Assembly (NCBI GenBank): GCA_022425725.1
Contig: JAKMEY010000043.1
Location: 48,640-112,639, forward strand
Length of the DNA: 64,000 nucleotides
Source: Ilumatobacteraceae bacterium
GTDB lineage: Bacteria; Actinomycetota; Acidimicrobiia; Acidimicrobiales; Ilumatobacteraceae
Direction: 5' to 3'
A program made the position numbers and the translations under genes. Of the stretch, positions 36,992 through 44,567 are shown in pieces. The first letter of the stretch is position 1. Each line of letters starts with the position of its first letter. The notes beneath the pieces are model-generated. The model did no database searches, was not told the DNA's origin, and saw nothing but the letters and a program-made list of their open reading frames with translations.

Positions 36992-37540
36992 TCAGACAAA
37001 GGGTGTGCGGGTCCAGAGCTCTCCGGTGTCGTTGCGGTCGCCGCGAAGGGGTGTACCGGTGAGGCGGACAACTTCGATCGCGCCGGGGAACCCTGGTAAT
37101 TCAACATCGCCATAAGGTTCGGCGCTAATCCCCTCGGGCAGACTCTCGGTGTTCGATGCGGGCATGAGCACGTCATAGCCAGTTGCGTGATCGCAGAGCC
37201 TTGAGGCCATGTTGACGGCAGAGCCGATGTAGTCGTCGCCTTCAAAGAGCAGTGCGTGGCCGGTCGCAATACCGGCGCGAAGTGTGAGGGGCGAGCACAC
37301 TCTGGTCGCTCGTCGCTCGAGTTCCATGACGAACTCGATTGCGCCCACTTGATCGACCGCCACGACCATGCAGCCATCACCAAGCCATTTAGCAATGCGA
37401 ACGCCTCGTTCAGAGGCGACCTCTCGAACGACGGTCCTGAACGTTCCGAGGATCTTTCCTGCCGCGTCGTCACCATATGCAGCGGTGTAATTCGTGAATC
37501 CTGAAAGATCAAGAAAAACGAAGGTTCGTGGGACGCGCAT
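36992..37540 (-). CDS. Class III adenylate/guanylate cyclase domain protein
   Basis: A 182-aa stand-alone cyclase catalytic domain. Metal ligands are D11 (FLDLSGFT) and D55 (WLGDG), the purine-site Lys is K51, and the transition-state pair is N110/R114 (VNMASRL). All catalytic positions are present, so it may make cAMP as a homodimer. It is soluble. It is inserted on the minus strand between the AAA and VWA genes, which otherwise usually adjoin. ATG at 37540 is favoured: TAGTCT lies eight bases upstream inside an inverted repeat. ATG at 37546 is an alternative. Confidence 0.88.
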   Translation of the reverse strand: MRVPRTFVFLDLSGFTNYTAAYGDDAAGKILGTFRTVVREVASERGVRIAKWLGDGCMVVAVDQVGAIEFVMELERRATRVCSPLTLRAGIATGHALLFEGDDYIGSAVNMASRLCDHATGYDVLMPASNTESLPEGISAEPYGDVELPGFPGAIEVVRLTGTPLRGDRNDTGELWTRTPFV

Positions 37541-37545
37541 TACCA

Positions 37546-37564
37546 TTGAGACTATTGGTCTCAA
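37546..37564. promoter_or_regulatory. Inverted repeat over the cyclase -10 region
   Basis: Arms TTGAGAC and GTCTCAA are perfect 7-bp complements with a 5-bp spacer. The repeat covers the predicted -10 (TAGTCT) of the minus-strand cyclase gene and lies about 40 bp upstream of the VWA gene's own -10. Possible repressor site. Confidence 0.5.
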
Positions 37565-37616
37565 CTGATCTCCACACGATCGGATGCTTCTCACAGGATC
37601 GAACTACGGTGCAGAT

Positions 37617-39623
37617 ATGGCCCGGAGATTTGTCTACTCCCGATGGGACGGCTCTCAGCGGGGGTTTGACGTCGACGCTGATGTGTTGATGGAGCAGATT
37701 ACGGATGAAGTGATCCATCACGGAGACGTTGAAGCTGCGCTCCGTCGAGTAATGGAACGTGGGCTTCAGACCCCTGATGGTCGCCAGATGCCTGGTCTCT
37801 CGGAGCTACGAGATCGGATTCGTGATCGAAGAGAAGAAATTGCCGAGTCTGGGGAACTTGACGGTTCATTGGCAGAAGCGGCGCGCGAATTGGCTGACAT
37901 CCTTGATGAAGAGCGCCACGCAATCGAAAACGCCCGAGATGATGCTCTTCGTAGTGGTGACGAGCGGCGAGCAGAGAATGCGAATGCGGCGGCTGATGAG
38001 CGGCAGATGCGGCTCGATCTACTTCCTGACGATTTGGCTGGCCGCATGCAAAGTCTGCAGAGCTACAACTTCGAGTCGGCCGAGGCCTCCCGTCGATTCG
38101 ATGAGTTGTCTGAGCGGTTGCGTTCGGAAATGATGCAACAGGTCGTTGATCGAGTTTCGGAGGGAATGGAGTCAGTCACGCCTGAAGATGTCCAGCGCAC
38201 GAAAGAGATGTTGGCTGCGTTGAACGAAATGATCGCAAAGCGCGATCAGGGCGAAGACCCTGGTTTCGAGAAGTTCATGGACGAGTACGGCGACATGTTC
38301 CCTGACGATCCTGAGACACTTGACGAACTCCTTGAGTCGATTGCCCGTCGAATGGCGGCGATGCAAGCGATGCTGAACTCGATGAGCCCTGAGCAGCGCG
38401 AGCAGTTGGCGCGGTTGTCCCAGCAGTTCATGGATGACATGGATTTGCAGTGGCAGATGGAGCAACTGTCATCTTCTCTTCAGGCCCAGTTTGGTCAGTT
38501 GAACTCTGAGTCGTCGTATGAGATGAGTGGCGAGAGCCCACTATCGATGTCGCAGGCTCTTGACGCAATGGCAGAGATGGGCCGACTTGATGAACTTGAG
38601 GGAATGCTTGATGCAGCAACCTCGCCCGCCGACCTTGCAGAGATTGATCCCGAGAAGATTCGAGAGACTCTCGGCGAAGACGCCGCATCGGCGCTTGAGC
38701 AGTTATCGCGTCTTACGAACGAACTGATCGAGGCCGGACTTGTCGATCGGGTTGAGGGGAGACTTGAACTCACGCCGCGAGGGTTGAAAACGCTGGGCTC
38801 GAATGCGCTGCGAGATTTGTTCTCGTCGCTCCGACAGGATCGAAGTGGCCAGCATCAGATGGCAACGATTGGCCAGGGTCATGAGTCGGCGTACGACACG
38901 AAACCGTATGAATTTGGTGATCCCTTCCGACTTGATCTGCATCAGACGATTCGGAATGCAATCGCTCGACAGGGGAGCGGCACTCCGGTTCGACTCTCGC
39001 CGGATGATTTTGAAGTCGAGCGCACCGAACATCTCACTCGTGCTGCGACCGTATTGATGGTCGATTTATCGATGTCGATGCCGATGCGAGGGAACTTCTT
39101 ACCGGCAAAGAAGATGGCGATGGCGCTTCACTCTCTTATCACCTCTCGTTTTCCACATGATTTCATCGGCCTGGTCGGGTTCTCCGAGACGGCGCGAGAA
39201 ATTACCGCTGCTCAACTCCCGGAAGTGTCGTGGGACTACGTCTACGGGACGAATATGCACCACGGCTTCACTCTGGCTCGAAAGATGCTTGCCCGTGAGC
39301 ATGGCACGAAACAGATCATCATGGTGACCGATGGCGAACCGACGGCACATATCACGTCTCGAGGTGACGTGTATTTTGACTATCCGCCGGCACCAGAGAC
39401 ATTGGAAGTGACATTGCGAGAAGTGCTTCGCTGCACGAGAGATGGAATTCGGATCAACACCTTTGTCTTGGATGCGACAGCCTCACTCGACCGGTTTATT
39501 AGTCAGCTCACGCAGATGAATGGTGGTCGTGCCTTTCATACGACAAATGATGAACTTGGCGGCTATGTGCTCGAAGATTTCATTGAGCGCCGCCAACGCA
39601 TCACCCATCGCCGAGCCGGATAA
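37617..39623 (+). CDS. VWA domain protein, partner of MoxR-like ATPase
   Basis: A 668-aa cytoplasmic protein. The first 350 or so residues are acidic and helical, probably coiled coil (DRREEIAESGELDGSLAEA and similar). The C-terminal von Willebrand A domain has the metal site DLSMS starting at D483, then later TDGEPT. The MIDAS is intact. This resembles mycobacterial Rv0959. It probably works with the AAA ATPase upstream. TACGGT (37605-37610) lies six bases before the ATG at 37617, which supports that start over the longer frame beginning at 37584. Confidence 0.85.
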   Translation: MARRFVYSRWDGSQRGFDVDADVLMEQITDEVIHHGDVEAALRRVMERGLQTPDGRQMPGLSELRDRIRDRREEIAESGELDGSLAEAARELADILDEERHAIENARDDALRSGDERRAENANAAADERQMRLDLLPDDLAGRMQSLQSYNFESAEASRRFDELSERLRSEMMQQVVDRVSEGMESVTPEDVQRTKEMLAALNEMIAKRDQGEDPGFEKFMDEYGDMFPDDPETLDELLESIARRMAAMQAMLNSMSPEQREQLARLSQQFMDDMDLQWQMEQLSSSLQAQFGQLNSESSYEMSGESPLSMSQALDAMAEMGRLDELEGMLDAATSPADLAEIDPEKIRETLGEDAASALEQLSRLTNELIEAGLVDRVEGRLELTPRGLKTLGSNALRDLFSSLRQDRSGQHQMATIGQGHESAYDTKPYEFGDPFRLDLHQTIRNAIARQGSGTPVRLSPDDFEVERTEHLTRAATVLMVDLSMSMPMRGNFLPAKKMAMALHSLITSRFPHDFIGLVGFSETAREITAAQLPEVSWDYVYGTNMHHGFTLARKMLAREHGTKQIIMVTDGEPTAHITSRGDVYFDYPPAPETLEVTLREVLRCTRDGIRINTFVLDATASLDRFISQLTQMNGGRAFHTTNDELGGYVLEDFIERRQRITHRRAG

Positions 39624-39779
39624 CCCGCATGCCCACGGGGTGTATTTCGCTGAGGATTCGTCTCTTGCGCTCCGATAGGGTGCTGTGAGAGAATAACAAC
39701 GACGTAATTTCAAGCGTGTCACGATTTGGGTGGTTGTGTCGCGCAGGGGATTTCACCCAAACCTAAGGACGGAGCGCGC

Positions 39780-40046
39780 ATGTACGATCAGATCGGACCC
39801 ACCGAGGACTGGCAAGACGATGCCAACTGCCTCGGTGTCGACCCTGATCTCTTTTTCCCAGAGCGAGGAGCTTCAACTCGCGAGGCGAAAGAGGTATGTC
39901 GGGGATGTGTAGTACGCGAAGATTGTCTCGAATTTGCCCTCAGAAATGGCGAAAAATTTGGCATTTGGGGTGGCTTGTCTGAGCGAGAACGGCGGCGAAT
40001 TCGCCGTCAGCGTGCGCAAGCAGCTCGCGGGATTGTTGGCGCGTAG
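39780..40046 (+). CDS. WhiB-family iron-sulfur regulator
   Basis: An 88-aa WhiB-like transcription factor binding a 4Fe-4S cluster through C17, C40, C43 and C49, followed by the GIWGG turn (61-65) and a basic DNA-binding tail RERRRIRRQRAQ. It partners the primary sigma factor in known family members. Spacing and length resemble WhiB1/WhiB2. ATG at 39780 follows a GGACGGAG purine stretch. An AT-rich leader lies upstream (39624-39779) with no other feature I can name. tatA follows 35 bp downstream. Confidence 0.94.
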   Translation: MYDQIGPTEDWQDDANCLGVDPDLFFPERGASTREAKEVCRGCVVREDCLEFALRNGEKFGIWGGLSERERRRIRRQRAQAARGIVGA

Positions 40047-40080
40047 AACAAACAACTACGTCAGAGGGTAGAGTTTCGCT

Positions 40081-40257
40081 ATGCCTAGTGGTGCCGAGTG
40101 GTTCATCGTACTTCTTGTCGTACTGCTCATTTTTGGTGGATCACAACTCCCGAAGATGGCTCGAAATCTTGGTCGAGCACAGCAAGAACTCAAGAAGGGC
40201 TTCGCGGAGGCGAACAAAGAAGCTGAAGCCGAAGCTGGAGAAGACTCAGCAAAGTAA
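40081..40257 (+). CDS. tatA: TatA/E-type twin-arginine translocase subunit
   Basis: A 58-aa protein. A short N-terminal membrane helix (about residues 6-18) precedes FGGSQLPKMARNLGRA, the hinge and amphipathic helix of TatA/E, and an acidic tail ends in DSAK. It forms the pore-like oligomers of the Tat exporter; no tatB or tatC is nearby. TAGAGT (40069-40074) lies six bases before ATG, so the gene may have its own leaderless promoter. Confidence 0.9.
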   Translation: MPSGAEWFIVLLVVLLIFGGSQLPKMARNLGRAQQELKKGFAEANKEAEAEAGEDSAK

Positions 40258-40278
40258 GTTTTGCTCTCGAGGCAGTTT

Positions 40279-40578
40279 TCAGTGATCTGCAGACGAGTGT
40301 TCTATTTTCTTCCGACGTAAAATCCTTCGGCGCTCGCGCTCGCTGGCACCGCCCCAGACTCCATGTTCGATGCGAAATTCGAGTGCGTATTGTAAGCATC
40401 GCTCCGACACTGGGCATCGATTGCAGATGGCCTGGGCTCGTTCAACTCCAGCGCCATCACTCGGAAAGAAGACAGTCGGGGGGTGAATTCGGCATTTGCC
40501 GTCAGACATCCATGATGTCACTGACTCTGGGTCGTGGATTGTGATTCGGCCAAAGTCGTCTGGTGTGCTGTTCTTCAT
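40279..40578 (-). CDS. WhiB-family iron-sulfur regulator (second)
   Basis: A 99-aa WhiB-like protein with ligands C29, C52, C55 and C61, the GVWGG turn (73-77), then a basic tail RERRRILRRKK. It is convergent with tatA (21 bp gap). A strong ribosome site AAGGAGG lies before the ATG, so this gene has a true 5' leader, unlike many in the window. A perfect inverted repeat is 26 bp upstream of the start codon. It differs in sequence from the WhiB encoded at 39780, so it is not a recent duplicate. Confidence 0.93.
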   Translation of the reverse strand: MKNSTPDDFGRITIHDPESVTSWMSDGKCRIHPPTVFFPSDGAGVERAQAICNRCPVSERCLQYALEFRIEHGVWGGASERERRRILRRKKIEHSSADH

Positions 40579-40603
40579 CGGTCCTCCTTGTGAGATGAGA
40601 TGG

Positions 40604-40630
40604 CGAACATGTCAAACAGTAACATGTTCG
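40604..40630. promoter_or_regulatory. Inverted repeat upstream of the second whiB
   Basis: Arms CGAACATGT and ACATGTTCG are perfect 9-bp complements with a 9-bp spacer. They lie in the 258-bp AT-rich gap 40579-40836, the largest gap without a gene in the window. The half-site begins CGAAC, reminiscent of a LexA box, but the spacing does not match LexA. Confidence 0.55.
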
Positions 40631-40836
40631 TAATATTTAGATCGAGTATTTTTGGGAAAAACGGTGAATTCCTACCTTTTTCTTACATTTAGGTGACGTT
40701 GAAGGCGTCGGTCTGCGAGTCTCAGTGAAATGCTGATGTTCTTCCCTGTTAGACGAACAGATTCGCTAAGTGGTTCCCGAAATAGCTGCACACTGTCTGA
40801 CGACTATCTCTCAGGACCACAGATATGCTCCGACGT

Positions 40837-41109
40837 ATGAGTGACGTCGTAGAAGAACTTGCACCGAAGGCTCACGCCCGGATCGTGTACCAGGGTCCGG
40901 TCGCACCTCACTGGGAGGTGTACGTCGATTGGGGCGATTCGAAACTGCTTGATTCATTCCGTGCCCGGGCATTGGCGCGTCTTGTCCTCCTTACCGAAAA
41001 TGACCCTCAGTTCCGGCGAAATCGTGAACGCATCAATCGTGATGCAGAGCGCGAACTCATCTCTCTTGAGTGGGATCTCGGGCACCCTGAGGAAGAGTAC
41101 GAACACTGA
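40837..41109 (+). CDS. Small conserved-looking protein of unknown function
   Basis: A 90-aa acidic soluble protein (QGPVAPHWEVYVDWGDSKLLDSF, then helices rich in Arg/Glu). I do not recognise the family. It directly precedes ppk1 with five bases between, so it is probably in the ppk1 transcription unit. TATGCT (40824-40829) lies seven bases before the ATG. Codon use and the strong promoter position support a real gene. Confidence 0.65.
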   Translation: MSDVVEELAPKAHARIVYQGPVAPHWEVYVDWGDSKLLDSFRARALARLVLLTENDPQFRRNRERINRDAERELISLEWDLGHPEEEYEH

Positions 41110-41114
41110 CAATC

Positions 41115-43154
41115 GTGGACGAGAGCCGTTTTCTCAACCGCGAGTTGAGTTGGCTCGAGTTCAACCAGCGCGTTATGGAACTCGCTGCTGACGACTCGCT
41201 CCCGCTGCTCGAGCGTATTCGCTTTGCAGCGATCGGGTCATCGAATCTCGACGAGTTTTTCCAAGTCCGTGTTGCAGCGTTGAGAGATCAGATCGCAGCC
41301 GGGGTTGATGATGCCACCCCCGACGGACGGACTGCCGTCCAACAACTCGAGGCGATTGGTGAGCGCGTCACAGATTTTGTTGGTCGCCAAGAAACTCTTG
41401 TGCGAGAAGTCCTGTTACCGGGTCTTGATCAACACGGAATCTCGATTGTGCGTTGGCAAGATCTTGACGACTCAGAGCAAGCGAAGATGACCGAGTTTTA
41501 TGAGTCACGTGTGCATCCGGTGCTCACGCCGCTCGTCGTCGACCCCGGGCACCCATTCCCTTACATCTCAAACTTGGCCCTGTCGGTTGCGGCGACGGTG
41601 GCAGACCCAGCGACGGCCGAGCGTCGATTCGTGCGGCTCAAAATCCCTACGGTTTTCCCAAGACTGATCAACATGGGCGACGGCCGATTCATTACGTCTG
41701 AAGAACTCATCGCTGCGCATCTGCATCGACTGTTTCTGGGGATGGTCGTCGAGGAGTGGGCAACCTTCCGGGTGACCCGAAAAGCCGACCTCGCTCTCGA
41801 AGAAGATGAAGCTGACGACTTGCTGCAGGCGGTTGAGGTCGAACTTCGTCGTCGTCGCTTTAATCGGCCGGTGCGTCTCGAAGTTCACCGATCGGTGAGC
41901 AAAGAGATCCTCAGGCTTCTTATCAGAGAACTCGAGATCGACCCTCGAAACGTCACCACACACTCGACGTTCCTTGACCTCACCTGCCTCAGCCAACTCA
42001 TTGACCTCGATCGGCCAGACCTCAAATTCAAGCCGTGGGTGCCGGTCACCGCAGGTCGTATCAATGCTGCTGAGGAAAACGATCGGTCATTGTTTGACGT
42101 GGTAGACGATCGAGCATTACTGATTCACCACCCGTATGAAAGTTTTGCCAGCAGTGTCGAGGCCTTTATTTCTCAGGCTGCAGATGACCCCTCGGTGCAG
42201 ACCATCAAAATGACGCTGTACAGAGCAGGCGGTGACAGTCCGATCCTGCGAAGTCTTATTCGGGCGGCTGAGCGGGGCGTGCAAGTTGCTGTTCTCGTCG
42301 AAATCAAAGCTCGCTTCGATGAGGAAAACAACGTGCTGTGGGCGCGACGTCTTGAACGCGCTGGGGTTCATGTCGCGTACGGAATGGTTGGCTTGAAGAC
42401 CCACTCGAAGGTAGTGCTCGTGGTGCGTGACGATGGCGAACGCTTGCGTCGTTATTGCCATATAGGGACAGGTAACTACAACTCTCGGACAGCACGGAAC
42501 TACGAAGACATTGGATACATCACGAGCGATGACGCCATCGGCGACGACGTCGTGCAACTCTTCAACCATCTCACCGGGTTCAGCCGAAATGGCGATTACC
42601 AGTCGCTGCTAGTTGCTCCAGAGGGACTGCGACCGCAACTCATCGACCTCATCGAACGCGAGATGGAGTTTGGTGTGGAGGGCGCAATTTCGATGAAGTG
42701 CAATGCGCTCGCCGATCCGGTGATGATCGACGCGCTCTATCGAGCGAGTGGCGCAGGTGTTTCGACTCGACTGATCGTTCGCGGCATCTCCTGCATACGT
42801 CCAGGTGTCGACGGTCTGAGTGAAAACATCTCCGTGCGAAGCATCCTTGGGAGATACCTCGAGCACAGTCGTATCTACCGGTTTGCGCATGGCGGTGATG
42901 ACGGTGGCCCGTTGTATCTCATAGGTTCCGCCGATCTCATGCCGCGCAATCTTGAGCGTCGAGTCGAGGTGTTGGTCCCAATTCAGCACCCCAAACATCG
43001 CGAGTGGCTCGACCAAGTCTTTGAGTTTGATTTCTCTGATGATGTCACTCACTGGGTTCAGGGCAAAGATGGGTCATGGACACGGGCAGGCGGATCAAGC
43101 GATGCCCAGCGAGAGCTCTACCGTTGGGCGGCAGATCGACAACGTCCCCGATAG
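41115..43154 (+). CDS. ppk1: Polyphosphate kinase 1
   Basis: A 679-aa enzyme that reversibly polymerises the gamma-phosphate of ATP into polyphosphate. The N-terminal RFLNRELSWLEFNQRV motif is characteristic. The autophosphorylated histidine is H430 (KTHSK), and the second catalytic histidine is near H592 (RFAHGG). The GTGNYN...TARNYED segment is intact. It starts with GTG, five bases after the small upstream gene. The location next to the pst operon and PHO box ties polyphosphate to phosphate sensing. Confidence 0.96.
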   Translation: MDESRFLNRELSWLEFNQRVMELAADDSLPLLERIRFAAIGSSNLDEFFQVRVAALRDQIAAGVDDATPDGRTAVQQLEAIGERVTDFVGRQETLVREVLLPGLDQHGISIVRWQDLDDSEQAKMTEFYESRVHPVLTPLVVDPGHPFPYISNLALSVAATVADPATAERRFVRLKIPTVFPRLINMGDGRFITSEELIAAHLHRLFLGMVVEEWATFRVTRKADLALEEDEADDLLQAVEVELRRRRFNRPVRLEVHRSVSKEILRLLIRELEIDPRNVTTHSTFLDLTCLSQLIDLDRPDLKFKPWVPVTAGRINAAEENDRSLFDVVDDRALLIHHPYESFASSVEAFISQAADDPSVQTIKMTLYRAGGDSPILRSLIRAAERGVQVAVLVEIKARFDEENNVLWARRLERAGVHVAYGMVGLKTHSKVVLVVRDDGERLRRYCHIGTGNYNSRTARNYEDIGYITSDDAIGDDVVQLFNHLTGFSRNGDYQSLLVAPEGLRPQLIDLIEREMEFGVEGAISMKCNALADPVMIDALYRASGAGVSTRLIVRGISCIRPGVDGLSENISVRSILGRYLEHSRIYRFAHGGDDGGPLYLIGSADLMPRNLERRVEVLVPIQHPKHREWLDQVFEFDFSDDVTHWVQGKDGSWTRAGGSSDAQRELYRWAADRQRPR

Positions 43155-43162
43155 CCCGTTTA

Positions 43163-43187
43163 TCCCGAAACTGATTCGGGAGTTGTT
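43163..43187 (+). terminator. Possible ppk1 terminator
   Basis: TCCCGAA (43163-43169) pairs with TTCGGGA (43175-43181) around a 5-base loop and is followed by GTTGTTC. It is located nine bases after the ppk1 stop. The T run is broken and overlaps the start of the PHO box array. Confidence 0.4.
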
Positions 43188-43239
43188 CATCTGAAGTTCA
43201 CCCCTCTTCAGGGTCGTGTTCATTTGGGGTTCTTAACGT
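43185..43239 (+). promoter_or_regulatory. PHO box array before pstS
   Basis: Five consecutive 11-bp units start at 43185, 43196, 43207, 43218 and 43229. Units 1, 2, 4 and 5 begin GTTC (GTTCATCTGAA, GTTCACCCCTC, GTTCATTTGGG, GTTCTTAACGT). The third is degenerate (TTCAGGGTCGT). This equals the Streptomyces PHO box layout of 11-bp direct repeats bound by PhoP. The last unit overlaps a -10 hexamer TAACGT (43234-43239), as in activated promoters. The likely binder is the PhoB-like regulator at 49280. Confidence 0.85.
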
Positions 43240-43300
43240 TCTCTCCGCAACGTGCAGTCCGCTCGTTGTTGTCCTCGTGAACATTTGAATGGAGAAATAC

Positions 43301-44458
43301 GTGAAACGATCCTCACAGCGTGTTGTTGCTCTTCTCGCAGCAGCGTCGTTCGCTCTCGCCGCATGCGGTAGCGATACCGACACTGCCGATGCGCCAGCCG
43401 AAGAGCCAGCAGCCGAAGAGCCAGCAGCCGAAGACGATGGCGGCGTTGACTATGCATCCGTCTCGGGAACGCTGATCGGTGCAGGTGCATCATCGCAAAA
43501 GGCAGGCATGCTCGGATGGCAGGTGGGCTTCCAATCAGTCGCACCAAACGCAACCGTTGAGTACGACCCCATCGGTTCAGGTGGCGGCCGCAAGCAGTTC
43601 CTCGGCGGAGGCTCAGATTTCGCCGGGTCTGACGCCGCACTCAAAGACGAAGAGTGGGAGGCATCCAAAGAAGTGTGTGCAGGCGACCTTGGCGCCATCA
43701 ACCTCCCTCACTACATTTCGCCAATTGCGATTCCATACAACCTGCCGTCAATTGCAGGTGAGACGCTCAACCTGTCAGCCGAGGTGATTGCGGGCATTTT
43801 TGCCAACACGATCACAAACTGGACCGACCCAGCGATCGCTGCTGACAACCCAGGTCTCGATCTTCCAGATTTGGCAATCAACCCCGTGCACCGTGCAGAT
43901 GAGTCAGGAACAACCGAGAACTTCACCGACTACATGGGTCAAGCCGCGCCAGATGTCTGGACCTATGGCGCAATTGAAGCGTGGGATGCCGACGGCCCAG
44001 GTGGTGGCGAAGGTGGTCCGCAGACCGCAGGTGTTGTCGCTGCCGTTGCCGCTGGTGAAGGCTCAATTGGTTACGCAGACGCATCACAGATTGGCGACCT
44101 CCCTGCCGCAGCTGTTGGAGTTGCCGGTTCGTTCGTCGAGTTCTCACCAGAAGCTGCGGGTCGCATCGTCGATTCATCAGAGCGCACAGGTGGACGTAAT
44201 GAATACGACTTCAAGATTGAGGTAAACCGCACGCCCGATTCTGCTGACACCTACCCGATCGCACTTGTCTCGTACCACATCGTGTGCCTCGAGTACGAGG
44301 ATCAGGACACGGTTGATTTGGTGAAGGCATTCATGACGTTCGTCGGATCAGATGTTGGTCAAGCAGCTTCAGCAGCCTCTGCTGGCTCCGCTCCAATTTC
44401 GCCAGAGGTACAGGCTGAAATTGCGAAGTCAATCGCAGCCATCAGCGTTGCAAGCTGA
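43301..44458 (+). CDS. pstS: Phosphate ABC transporter substrate-binding lipoprotein
   Basis: A 385-aa phosphate-binding lipoprotein. The signal peptide ends with lipobox FALAAC (C22), followed by a Glu/Pro/Ala-rich tether (EEPAAEEPAAED). The binding domain has GAGASSQKAGMLGW, IGSGGGRKQFL with DFAGSDA, and VHRADESGTTENFTDY, all phosphate contacts in PstS. A GTG start at 43301 is chosen because GGAGA lies six bases before it; ATG at 43289 sits upstream of that ribosome site. It is preceded by the PHO box array and followed by a hairpin. Confidence 0.95.
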   Translation: MKRSSQRVVALLAAASFALAACGSDTDTADAPAEEPAAEEPAAEDDGGVDYASVSGTLIGAGASSQKAGMLGWQVGFQSVAPNATVEYDPIGSGGGRKQFLGGGSDFAGSDAALKDEEWEASKEVCAGDLGAINLPHYISPIAIPYNLPSIAGETLNLSAEVIAGIFANTITNWTDPAIAADNPGLDLPDLAINPVHRADESGTTENFTDYMGQAAPDVWTYGAIEAWDADGPGGGEGGPQTAGVVAAVAAGEGSIGYADASQIGDLPAAAVGVAGSFVEFSPEAAGRIVDSSERTGGRNEYDFKIEVNRTPDSADTYPIALVSYHIVCLEYEDQDTVDLVKAFMTFVGSDVGQAASAASAGSAPISPEVQAEIAKSIAAISVAS

Positions 44459-44491
44459 CCTCCCAATTGGTGGAGTAATTCACTAAAGCTC

Positions 44492-44522
44492 ACCGGGGTG
44501 GGGACGACGTCCCCGCCCCGGT
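44492..44522 (+). terminator. Intercistronic hairpin between pstS and pstC
   Basis: A 14-bp GC-rich stem (44492-44505 with 44509-44522, one G-U pair) has a 3-base loop and is followed by GGTCGTTT. It probably terminates or stabilises the pstS message, so that binding protein is made in excess over the permease. Confidence 0.8.
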
Positions 44523-44567
44523 GGTCGTTTAGTATGTGGCCGTCCGTCCTTTTTGGAGTAGCAACTC

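Noticed and set aside
36976..37512. Alternative frame over the cyclase gene
   Set aside because: The cyclase frame has all catalytic residues; this one is a frame shadow without motifs.
40604..40630. LexA/SOS box reading of the inverted repeat before whiB
   Set aside because: The arms begin CGAAC, but actinobacterial LexA sites have a four-base spacer between CGAAC and GTTCG, whereas here it is 17 bases.
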